In this document: one piece after another, positions 33,042 to 42,970 of the stretch
How positions within the stretch are numbered: the stretch's first letter is position 1
Layout of the letters: every line of letters starts with the position of its first letter
Origin: Cordylochernes scorpioides
Lineage: Eukaryota; Arthropoda; Arachnida; Pseudoscorpiones; Chernetidae
Direction: 5' to 3'
NCBI GenBank assembly: GCA_030710605.1
Contig: CP092870.1
Span: 51,907,921 to 51,971,920 of the forward strand
Length of the DNA: 64,000 nucleotides
Program-made: the position numbers and the translations under genes
Notes under the pieces: model-generated
What the model was told of the DNA's origin: nothing
Database searches by the model: none
Seen by the model: only the letters and a program-made list of their open reading frames with translations

Positions 33042-33333
33042 TCGAGCAGTCTTTCTAACGTTTATTCACAAACCAAAAGTTTGGAGGCAAAAGCACTTTC
33101 TAACTAAAGATTATTGTCTTAAATAATCTAAAACAAAAGTATGCAAATTTGACGATACAAAAGTATGTAAAATAATTATAGAAAACAAAATTATGTAAAA
33201 ATAATTATACATGAAAGTTATAAAAATAAATAAGATGTTAAAAGTTAAAATTGGATCCATAAGAAATGGTGTAGACAAAACAAGTAAATTAAAATGTGAC
33301 ATGTAAATTAAAGGCTTCAACAGCGCGCCAACA
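33005..33333 (-). repeat. Gypsy A 5' LTR containing the gag start
   Basis: The partner of 24842-25171. On the minus strand it ends CAGCGCAACA and is followed by the primer site CTGGTGGAGATGCTG, similar to the site of Gypsy B. The gag ATG (33041) lies inside it, 12 codons before the LTR border. Confidence 0.9.
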
Positions 33334-33344
33334 ATATATATAGT

Positions 33345-33687
33345 CAATATATAGTCACGACCGTCTTTACCCATCGGCCGCCTCTGTCACGGATGCGCGC
33401 GCACAGGGAGGTCACGTGCTCGCCGGCAGCCAACGGGCGCGCGCCGCCGGCAGGGGGGGGGGGGGCATTACGTCACTCAAGGTCACCTACGCGCCAACGA
33501 TGACACGTGATCGTAGCCGTCCAATAGGAGGGCGCCGGCCATCCGTGACAGAGGCGGCCTATGACTGATTGATTAGGATTAGGATATGCATTTATTTAAG
33601 GCGCCAATTTATAATTGTAACAAATAGTATTTGAATAAAAACATTCAATCGGGTAAAACACGGTCGTTGCCCGGGTCATTCGGCTAG
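33345..33687 (+). mobile_element. Non-autonomous Helitron, about 340 bp
   Basis: Starts at TATATAGTCACGACCGTC, ends TCATTCGGCTAG after a hairpin. Inside, CGCCTCTGTCACGGATG and CATCCGTGACAGAGGCG form an inverted pair around a G12 tract and GGTCACGTG. Almost the same element is at 35815. It inserted beside the Gypsy A LTR. Confidence 0.8.
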
Positions 33688-33691
33688 TTAA

Positions 33692-33967
33692 TATATATAG
33701 TCACGACCGTCTTTCCTCGTCGGCCGCCTCTGTCACGGATGCGCGCGCACAGGGAGGTCACGTGCTCGCCGGCAGCCAATAAAAAAAAAAAAAAAAAACT
33801 TCCTCGAGCCGGATTTGAACCAGCGACCTAAGGATCACCGTTGTAACATCTACAGTTCTTCGCTCTGCCAACTGAGCTATCGAGGGATACAAACTGTCTG
33901 AATAAGTTTACCTTATAAAGTCAACTAATCCAATTTCTACACAAAATGTACTCATACATATATTATA
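33692..33967 (+). mobile_element. Helitron 5' fragment with a second tRNA-Tyr copy
   Basis: Begins with the same 5' end a few bases after the previous Helitron, then an A18 run and the tRNA-Tyr copy on the minus strand plus about 75 bp of flank that match 24587-24660. The element stops at the next Helitron (33968) without its own hairpin. Confidence 0.7.
33800..33886 (-). tRNA. tRNA-Tyr(GTA)-like copy with a 14-nt intron, degenerate
   Basis: The same gene as 24498-24586 with substitutions: the first acceptor pair becomes C:A, the anticodon stem has one mismatch, and the intron is two nucleotides shorter. The GTA anticodon, D and T arms are kept. Likely a pseudogene. Confidence 0.75.
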
Positions 33968-34283
33968 CTAGCCGAATGACCCGGGCAACGCCCGTGTTTT
34001 ACCCGATTGAATGTTTTTATTCAAATACTATTTGTTACAATTATAAATTGGCGCCTTAAATAAATGCATATCCTAATCCTAATCAATCAGTCATAGGCCG
34101 CCTCTGTCACGGATGGCCGGCGCCCTCCTATTAGACGGCTACGATCACGTGTCATCGTTGGCGCGTAGGTGACCTTGAGTGCGCCCGTTGGCAGCCGGCG
34201 AGCACGTGACCTCCCTGTGCGCGCGCATCCGTGACAGAGGCGGCCGGCCAATGACTGACTAATCAGGAAAGACTCTCGTGACT
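33968..34283 (-). mobile_element. Non-autonomous Helitron in reverse orientation
   Basis: On the minus strand it starts near AGTCACGAGAGTC and ends with the hairpin and CTAG (33968-33971). It contains the same inverted CGCCTCTGTCACGGATG pair and GGTCACGTG. It faces the two elements before it, giving three Helitrons in less than 1 kb. Confidence 0.8.
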
Positions 34284-34617
34284 TTATTATAAATTATATG
34301 AATCAATTTAAATCTCCTTTGGATATCTGATATCAGAATATAAACGTTTATGGAGATAAGAATATTTATTTTGATCATCTCAAGCTTTCGGGCTTGTCTG
34401 CCCTTCCACAGGAGAACAATACATTAAGAATATAAAGCCGCCTGATGATAAAACTATTATGAATCTATATACATCTAATATATACATATACACTAGGATA
34501 TTTTTGCATATTAGTTTACTTAAGATATGTTTTTATTTAATTAAGGTATTTACATATTTTAATATTGTTTATTTTATTCTGTGAATTATCATAGAATTAA
34601 ATTTACCCTAGAATTAA

Positions 34618-35419
34618 ATTTACAATAGAAGTTGAAAAAAACAATAAACTACCATTCTTAGACATCAATATTATAAGGACACAAAACAGATTACAAACCT
34701 CCATATACTACAAACCAAGTTTCGAACCAAATTGTATACATTTCACTTCATATTGCCCATTAAGCCATAAGATAAACACAGTTAAAACACTAACCAAAAG
34801 AATACACACCCATTGCACGCAACAGAATTCAGAAATAATTGAAACACAGAACATCATAAATAATCTCCAGCAAGCAGGATACCCAATCACCTTTATATTA
34901 AAACATTTCCACAAAAGTATAACAATCAATAACCCAATTAACAAAACCATAAATATTTACAGGGCAATATGTTACATTCCATTTTCACAAACATCTATAA
35001 CAATAGCCAACTACTTAAAAAACCTCGGTATCCAAACATATTACAGTAATTCCCCTAACATAGGCTCTATCATTAAAAATCCATTATCTAAGAATAATTC
35101 TAATATCATAAAACCCACTAACAAAAAAGAATCAATATATGCCTTAGAATGCAATAACTGCCATATCAAATACGTGGGGGAGACAGGAAGGAGAATCAGC
35201 AATAGAATATATGAACATAAACGCAACATAATAAACCAAGACAATAGATCCCTAATTTTCCAACATTGCAAAGAAACAGGTCATACTTTCGCAATAGAAG
35301 AACCCAAAATACATTACAACAACATAAATAACAAATATCAAAGACTAATCATTGAATCTTTATTATCCAGAAAACACAACAGCATCAATAGAAAAAATAG
35401 ACTTGCTCGAAATATATAA
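34618..35419 (+). pseudogene. Penelope-like protein, RT C-terminal part and GIY-YIG-like domain
   Basis: An uninterrupted frame of about 266 codons without an initiating ATG near its start, so it is 5'-truncated. It opens with Lys-Leu-Pro-Phe-Leu-Asp-Ile (the RT-thumb border typical of Penelope), then a Tyr-Cys-Pro-Leu-Ser-His-Lys stretch and Cys-Asn-Asn-Cys. The end has Tyr-Val-Gly-Glu-Thr-Gly-Arg-Arg and Glu-His-Lys, the core of the GIY-YIG endonuclease of this group. The Gly-Ile-Tyr part reads as Cys-His-Ile-Lys-Tyr. The RT catalytic core is missing. Confidence 0.8.
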
Positions 35420-35694
35420 CACAATATATCCTAGTGACAGCTAATAATATCAACAATAATATATATAACTTATACGTAATAGCCAATAGCCATTATAAAA
35501 CTAACATAAAATAATAGAATTCCCAACCCATATGATAATTCATAGAATAAAACAAACAATAGTAAAATATGTAAATATCTTAATCAAATAAAAACATATC
35601 TTAAATAAAATAATATGCAAAAATATCCTAGTGTATATGTATATAGATTCATAATAGTTTTAGCATCAGGTGGCGTTATATTCTTAATGTATTG

Positions 35695-35730
35695 TTCTCC
35701 TGTGGAAGGGCAGACAAGCCCGAAAGCTTG
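35695..35730 (+). other. Hammerhead-like segment in the Penelope terminus
   Basis: CTGTGGA, then stem GGGC/GCCC (35708-35711, 35718-35721) with loop AGACAA, then GAAA. The hammerhead core has CTGATGA at the first place, so two bases differ. An identical inverted copy lies in the left arm (about 34387-34422). Hammerhead motifs are known in Penelope-like termini; catalytic activity is not claimed. Confidence 0.4.
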
Positions 35731-35814
35731 AGATGATCAAAATAAAGTTTCTTATCATCATAAATGTTTATATTCTGATATCATATATTATATTATAATA
35801 TATTATATATTATA

Positions 35815-36114
35815 ATATATATAGTCACGACCGTCTTTCCTCATCGGCCGCCTCTGTCACGGATGCGCGCGCCGCCGGCGGGGGGGGGGGGGCATTACTT
35901 CACTCAAGGTCACCTACGCGCCAACGATGACACGTGATCGTAACCGTCAAATAGGAGGGCGCCGGCCATCCGTGACAGAGGCGGCCTATGACTGATTGAT
36001 TAGGATTAGGATATGCATTTATTTAAGGCGCCAATTTATAATTGTAACAAATAGTATTTGAATAAAAACATTCAATCGGGTAAAACACGGGCGTTGCCCG
36101 GGTCATTCGGCTAG
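35815..36114 (+). mobile_element. Non-autonomous Helitron, twin of 33345
   Basis: Same 5' end, inverted CGCCTCTGTCACGGATG pair, G12 run, GGTCACC, ATTTAAGGCGCCAATTTATAATTG block, hairpin and CTAG (36111-36114). About 45 bp shorter than the copy at 33345 between the G run and the first arm. Confidence 0.85.
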
Positions 36115-36354
36115 TACCAATATAACACTGACTTGGAAATACTTTCTGGGCCATCGCTGGACTAATAAATAGACACACTACAAGAGGAAGCATAGATGGA
36201 ATGGGGCATCGCAAAAAATATTTCCCCAGGCGAATACAATCCTCAGTATGGCTCTATGTATATAGGTGTAGACAAAATATATTTGAAAATATAAATTATT
36301 GAAATTTAATTTAAAAAATTAAATTAAATATATAAATTTAAAATTCCATCTATC

Positions 36355-36640
36355 GTTAAAATTTGATACAAGTAAATTTACTGGCAATGTGTTTCTTTTG
36401 AATAATATAATCAAAAATTATCTCTATACCGACCATACTGCAATGAAATAAGTTATTGAATGAGAAGTCATGGCTTATCAGTGGTGAACCCTCAGCTGTT
36501 TCGCCAACACAGGGCTCACTACTGATGAGCCAAGCCCTCTCATTTAATAACTTATATCATTTCAGTAAGGTCTGTAGAGATAATATTTGAGAGAAACACA
36601 TTTCCAGTATATTTATTTGTACCAAATTTTAAAAATATAA
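36355..36640. repeat. 285-bp palindrome (foldback)
   Basis: AAATTTGATACAAGTAAATT ... GTGTTTCT on the left is mirrored by AGAAACAC ... AAATTT on the right, centre near 36497. Close to the centre are CTTATCAGTGGTGAACCCT and its partner CACTACTGATGAGCCAAG. The same core recurs at 38031 (beside the 164-bp satellite) and at 53710, so it marks one repeat family. The 240 bp before it (36115-36354) hold nothing recognisable. Confidence 0.8.
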
Positions 36641-37690
36641 ATATCAATGACACAAAATATGTTGTTTTGACTTTGGCGCATGCGCAACGGTGCAATCATC
36701 ATCAAATATTGTAAACAAATACAAAAAATATCGTTTGGGCTATCAATTGAAGTATTTTCATATGCTAGCTATATACAAGTGTAAATCTTAAATATTATTT
36801 CGATATTTTATAATAATTTTTATCAAAACATTCTCCTATAAACTATAAATTTTAATAGTTTTGTATAGCAGAAGATATGATGTAATCTGTAAATAATTCA
36901 TAGAATGTAAAAAAGAAAGGTTATCATCATGATTGTTTATGTTTTATATAGAGACAGCTCTCGAATTAGGCTGTAGATATATAGTTGATAAATAGGCCAT
37001 AAGTTAGGAAGTACCTCTCTTAAAATAAATATAATTAATTGTTCATCTTCGTATTCTAATTTATAAAGAAAACAAAACAGAAGATAGGCTTACCTAATTA
37101 ACATAATTTATGGCGATCACCTTATTGGCTGTGAGTAAATGTAACAGACGAATATATTTAACATAGATTATAACTGAGGTATGTTTATACATTGATATAT
37201 TGAGTTAATATCACTTCATACGTCAATTTATTTATTTGACTTTGTCATAAAAGGTTTTAGATTTATATTTTATATCTATTCATAAAATCTAACACCTTTT
37301 ATGAATAATTCTAATGAATAAATTGAAGCAATATTAACTCAATATTTCCATGTATAAACATACCTCAGTTAATATATTTTGAATATATTCGGCTGTTACA
37401 TTTACTCGCAGCCAATAAGGTGATCGCTATAAATTATGTTAATTATGTAAACCCATCTTCTGCTATACAAAACTATTTAAATTTGTATTTTAAAGAAAAA
37501 GAGTTTATATTTATAAATTAATTAAAATTATCTAAATATTTTAAGAAGCTTTAACACTTTCTCGAAATTTGTTGAGTTTATACCTCAAACGATGATTTTT
37601 CATCATTGTTTACATTATTTGATGATGATAACAGCACCAAAGTCAAATCGGTATATTTTGTATCAGTGATTTTTATATATTTTCGAATAT
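36632..37690. repeat. About 1-kb imperfect palindrome
   Basis: Outer matches: ACACAAAATATG ... TTTGACTTTGG (about 36650-36690) with CCAAAGTCAAA ... CATATTTTGTATCA-like sequence near 37638-37670. Middle: TTTGTATAGCAGAAGAT with ATCTTCTGCTATACAAA. Inner: CACCTTATTGGCTGTGAGTAAATG with its reverse complement near 37405. The centre is near 37265. It is non-coding and AT-rich. Confidence 0.75.
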
Positions 37691-38047
37691 TTATATTATA
37701 TTAATTGAAACAGCCGATGTATCTGAAAGAGTACCGGAAAAATTCGGTCACCCAGATATAGGCTGGCGGGAGATAGGCTTGTTTACCTTCGCCATCGTCT
37801 GGGAAAATAAATAACATCGTCTGCAGAGATATGGCGGCCTTCATCTGTTACCAGGACCCGAATTTATAGCATGTAATATAAATTTTTGTCAATTGTGAAC
37901 TATGAGACAAAAATAAGTTATCACAGAGCAATAACGTGCCATAATGAAAGTATTCAAGCACCAGAGTTTCTTTTATACACAATACAAACTTCTACTGTCC
38001 TTATGCGATGAAAAAATATTGGGAGGGCTTGGCTTATCAGTGGTGAA

Positions 38048-41000
38048 CCCTCCCAGCGGTTTCACCAATTTAATCTACCAGACCGCTTCATTAGAGCTCT
38101 AATACTGTATTGGATAATTCTGTTTATTTATGTTACACTGAAGGGTGGAATATTATAAATAGTATTTAAGTAAACTATGGACATAAGCTTATAGGACAGT
38201 AGCATTACAAACCCTCCCAGAGGTTTCACCAATTTAATCTACCAGACCACTTCTTTAGAGCTCTAATACTGTATTGGATAATTCTGTTTATTTATGTTAC
38301 ACTGAAGGGTGGAATCTTAGAAATAGTATTTAAGTAAACTATGGACATAAGCTTATAGGACAGTAGCATTACAAACCCTCCCAGAGGTTTCACCAATTTA
38401 ATCTACCAGACCACTTCTTTAGAGTTCTAATACTGTATTGGATCATTCTGTTTATATATGTTACACTGAAGGGTGGAATCTTAGAAATGGTATTTAAGTA
38501 AGCTATGGACATAAGCTTTTAGGACAGTAGAATTACAAACCCTCCCACTGGTTTCACCAATTTAAACTACCAGACCACTTCTTTAGAGTTCTAATACTGT
38601 ATTGGATCATTCTGCTTATATATGTTACACTGAAGGATGGAATCTTAAAATGGTATTCAAGTAAACTATGGACATAAGCTTTTAAGACAGTAGAATTACA
38701 TACCCTCCCAGCGGTTTCACCAATTCAATCTACCGGACCGCTTCATTAGAGCTCTAATACGGTGTTGGATCATTCGGTTTATATATGTTACACTAAAGGG
38801 TGGAATCTTAGAAATGGTATTTAAGTAAACTATGGACATGAGCTTTTAGGACAGTAGAATTACAAACCCTCCCTGCGGTTTCACCAATTTAATCTACAAG
38901 ACCGCTTCTTTAGAGCTCTAAAACTGTATTGGATCATTCTGCTTATATATGCTACACTGAAGGGTGGAATCTTAGAAATGGTATTTAAGTAAACTATGGA
39001 CATAAGCTTTTAGGACACTAAAATTACAAACCCTCCTAGCGGTTTCACCAATTTAATCTACCAGACCGCATTTTTAGAGTTCTAATACTGTATTGGATCA
39101 TTCTGCTTTTATATGTTACAATGAAGGATGGAATCTTTGAAATGGTATTCAAGTAAACTATGGACATAAGCTTTTAGGACAGTAGAATTACAAACCCTCC
39201 CAGAGGTTTCACCAATTTAATCTACCAGACCACTTCTTTAGAGCTCTAATACTGTATTGGATAATTCTGTTTATTTATGTTACACTGAAGGGTGGAATCT
39301 TAGAAATAGTATTTAAGTAAACTATGGACATAAGCTTATAGGACAGTAGCATTACAAACCCTCCCAGAGGTTTCACCAATTTAATCTACCAGACCACTTC
39401 TTTAGAGTTCTAATACTGTATTGGATCATTCTGTTTATATATGTTACACTGAAGGGTGGAATCTTAGAAATGGTATTTAAGTAAGCTATGGACATAAGCT
39501 TTTAGGACAGTAGAATTACAAACCCTCCCACTGGTTTCACCAATTTAAACTACCAGACCACTTCTTTAGAGTTCTAATACTGTATTGGATCATTCTGCTA
39601 TATATGTTACACTGAAGGATGGAATCTTAAAATGGTATTCAAGTAAACTATGGACATAAGCTTTTAAGACAGTAGAATTACATACCCTCCCAGCGGTTTC
39701 ACCAATTCAATCTACCGGCCCGCTTCATTAGAGCTCTAATACGGTGTTGGATCATTCGGTTTATATATGTTACACTAAAGGGTGGAATCTTAGAAATGGT
39801 ATTTAAGTAAACTATGGACATGAGCTTTTAGGACAGTAGAATTACAAACCCTCCCTGCGGTTTCACCAATTTAATCTACAAGACCGCCTCTTTAGAGCTC
39901 TAAAACTGTATTGGATCATTCTGCTTATATATGCTACACTGAAGGGTGGAATCTTAGAAATGGTATTTAAGTAAACTATGGACATAAGCTTTTAGGACAC
40001 TAAAATTACAAACCCTTCTAGCGGTTTCACCAATTTAATCTACCAGACCGCATTTTTAGAGTTCTAAAACTGTATTGGATCATTCTGCTTTTATATGTTA
40101 CAATGAAGGATGGAATCTTTGAAATGGTATTCAAGTAAACTATGGACATAAGCTTTTAGGACAGTAGAATTACAAACCCTCCCAGAGGTTTCACCAATTT
40201 AATCTACCAGACCGCTTCTTTAGAGCTCTAATACTGTATTGGATCATTCTGTTTATAAATGTTACACTGAAGGATGGAATCTTAGAAATGGTATTTAAGT
40301 AAACTATGGACATAAGCTTTTAGGACAGTAGAATTACAAACCCTCCCAGCAGTTTCACCAATTTAATCTACCAGACCGCTTCTTTAGAGCTCTAATACTG
40401 TATTGGATCATTCTGTTTATTATGTTACACTGAAGGATGGAATCTTAGAAATGGTATTTAAGTGAACTATGGACATAAGCTTTTAGGACAGTAGAATTAC
40501 AAACCCTCCCAGCAGTTTCACCAATTTAATCTACCAGACCGCTTCTTTAGAGCTCTAATACTGTATTGGATCATTCTGTTTATATATGTTACACTGAAGG
40601 GTAAATCTTAGAAATGGTATTTAAGTAAGCTATGGACATGAGCTTTTAGGACAGTAGAATTACAAACCCTACCAGCGGTTTCACCAATTTAATCTACGAG
40701 ACCGCTTTTTTATAGTTCTAATACTGTATTGGATCATTCTGCTTTTATATGTTACAATGAAAGATGGAATCTTTGAAATGATATTTAAGTAAACTATGGA
40801 CATAAGCTTTTAGGACAATAGAATTACAAACCCTCCCAACGGTTTCACCAATTTAATCTACCAGACCGCTTTTTAGAGCTCTAACACTGTATTGGATCAT
40901 TCTGTTTATATATGTTACACTGAAGGGTGAATCTTAGAAATGGTATTTAAGTAAGCTATGGACATAAGCTTTTAGGACAGTAGAATTACAAACTCACCCT

Positions 41001-42387
41001 GCGGTTTCACCAATTTAATCTGCCAGACCACTTCTTTAGAGTTCAAATACTGTACTGGATCATTTTGCTTATATATGTTACACTGAAGGATGGAATCTTA
41101 GAAATGGTATTCAAGTAAACTATGGACATAAGCTTCAGAACAGTAGAATTACAAACTCACCCAGCGGTTTCACCAATTCAATCTACCGGACCGCTTCTTT
41201 AGAGCTCTAATACTGTATTGGATCATTCTGTTTATATATGTTACACTGAAGGGTGGAATCTTAGAAATGGTATTTAAGTAAACTATAGACATAAGCTTTT
41301 AGGACAGTAGAATTACAAACCCTCCCAGCGGTTTCACCAATTTAATCTAATAGACCACTTCTTTAGAGTTCTAATACTGTATTGGATCATTCTGTTCATA
41401 TATGTTACACTGAAGGGTGGAATCTTAGAAATGGTATTTAAGTAAACTATGGACATAGGCTTATAGGACAGTCGAATTACAAACCCTCCCAGCGGTTTCA
41501 CCAATTTAATCTACCAGACCGCTTCTTTAGAGCTTTAATACTGTATTGGATCATTCTGTTTATATATGTTACACTGAAGGATGGAATCTTAGAAATGGTA
41601 TTTAAGTAAACTATGGACATAAGCTTTTAGGACAGTAGAATTACAAACCCTCCCTGCAGTTTCACCAATTTAATCTACCAGACCGCTTCTTTAGAGCTCT
41701 AAAACTGTATTGGATCATTCTGCTTATATATGCTACACTGAAGGGTGGAATCTTAGAAATGGTATTTAAGTAAACTATGGACATAAGCTTTTAGGACACT
41801 AAAATTACAAACCCTCCTAGCGGTTTCACCAATTTGATCTACCAGAACGCTTTTTTAGAGTTCTAATACTGTATTGGATCATTCTGCTTTTATATGTTAC
41901 ACTGAAGGATGGAATCTTTGAAATGGTATTTAAGTAAACTATGGACATAAGCTTTTAGGACACTAGAATTACAAACCCTCCTAGCGGTTTCACCAATTTA
42001 ATCTACCAGACCGCTATTTTATAGTTCTAATACTGTATTGGATCATTCTGTTTATATATGTTACACTAAAGGGTGGAATCTTAGAAATGGAATTTAAGTA
42101 AACTATGGACATAAGCTTTTAGGACAGTAGAATTACAAACCCTCCCAGCGGTTTCACCAATTTAATCTACCAGACCGTTTCTTTAAGGCTCTAAAACTGT
42201 ATTGGATCATTCTGCTTATATATGCTACAATGAAGGGTGGAATCTTTGAATTGGTATTTAAGTAAATTATAGACATAAGCTTTTAGGACAGTAGAATTAC
42301 AAACCCTCCTAGCGGTTTCACCAATTTAATCTACCAGACCGCTTTTTCAGAGCTCTAATACTGTATTGGATGATTCTGTTTATATAT
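38048..42387. repeat. 164-bp tandem satellite (about 27 copies)
   Basis: CCCTCCCAG recurs at 38048, 38212, 38376 and 38540, exactly 164 bp apart. Each unit contains GTTTCACCAATTTAATCTACC, AGCTCTAATACTGTATTGG and ACTATGGACATAAGC. The array is broken at 42388 by an LTR element and resumes for about 85 bp at 45023. The unit carries a hairpin-prone GGTGAAACC/GGG stretch next to its start. No coding capacity. Confidence 0.95.
38212..40177. repeat. Higher-order repeat of the 164-bp satellite (6-mer, 983 bp, two copies)
   Basis: The block from 38212 recurs from 39195 with the same order of variants: the CCCAGAGGTTTC pair, the CCCACTGGTTTC unit, the CTACCGG...ACGGTGTTGG unit, the CCCTGCGG unit and the CTAGCGG unit. 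Later units (from about 40178) follow a different order. Confidence 0.85.
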
Positions 42388-42895
42388 TGAAACGATGCAG
42401 CAGAGAAGTAGCAGGGAAGAAGTGGGAACGCCAAGAGAAGAAGGGCCCCTTCTCAGAAGTGTTGATTGACAAATGCCAGAGGAGGGGGGTGGCAGACAGT
42501 AGGGGGAGTCCAGCTGACGCCGCCGCCGGGAAGGGATCAGCCGAGTCAGCTGGCCGGCCTGCCGGGGATTGGTGTGTGCCGAGAAGACATGGCAGTCTGG
42601 GGGAAGTAGTCTGTCTGGTGACAAGGGACCTGCAGCAGGGAGAACGGCGGGACAACAGACGCAGCAGGTGGGCTCCGAACGTGTGGCCGTATGGACTGAC
42701 CGGGAAGACGGTAGCGGAGAAGGATCCCTCTAGTGGCGGGCATTGAAGGCAAGTCAATCTTCTACTGTATAGTTACTTATCTACTCTTTAAGCTCGTATA
42801 ATAAATATACCGCATTAAGCTGTATCCTAAAGAATCCACATTGTTCTCTTAGAAACCTTGAACGCAAACATTGACGGCTGAGAAGCGTCGTAACA
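42388..42895 (+). repeat. 5' LTR of the non-autonomous element
   Basis: GC-rich first part that is open in one frame, then an AT-rich part with CTCGTATAATAAATATACCGC, probably the promoter/poly(A) region. PBS follows at 42896. It lacks the extra C found at about 44752 of the 3' LTR, which shifts the LTR frame. Confidence 0.9.
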
Positions 42896-42970
42896 TTTGG
42901 TGTCAGAAGTGGGATACAGCTTAGTTAATTTTAATTGAAGATCTTATTTTGCGCTAATTTAAAAAGAAAA

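Larger units (their letters stand above)
24842..33333 (-). mobile_element. Gypsy-type LTR retrotransposon A with three nested insertions
   Basis: LTRs of about 330 bp (24842-25171 and 33005-33333) begin and end TG...CA, and ATAT flanks the whole (24838-24841 and 33334-33337). The minus strand reads gag, protease, RT, RNase H, integrase. Insertions: Helitron 28176-29026, LINE 29522-31717, small poly(A)-ended palindrome 32391-32505. Removing them leaves about 5.3 kb, a normal Gypsy length. The LTRs differ by about five positions by eye, so the element is fairly young although now disrupted. Confidence 0.95.
34329..35784 (+). mobile_element. Penelope-like element with long inverted termini
   Basis: About 255-264 bp at each end (34329-34592 and 35532-35784) are near-perfect reverse complements. 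Between them an open frame encodes the C-terminal half of a Penelope-type protein. Penelope-like elements often carry terminal repeats in direct or inverted orientation, which explains this layout. Both arms carry a conserved GGGC...GCCC-GAAA segment. Confidence 0.85.

Noticed and set aside
42366-42757. Separate ORFs on both strands of the 5' LTR
   Set aside because: They are the LTR copy of the 3' part of the 629-codon ORF in shifted or reverse frames.
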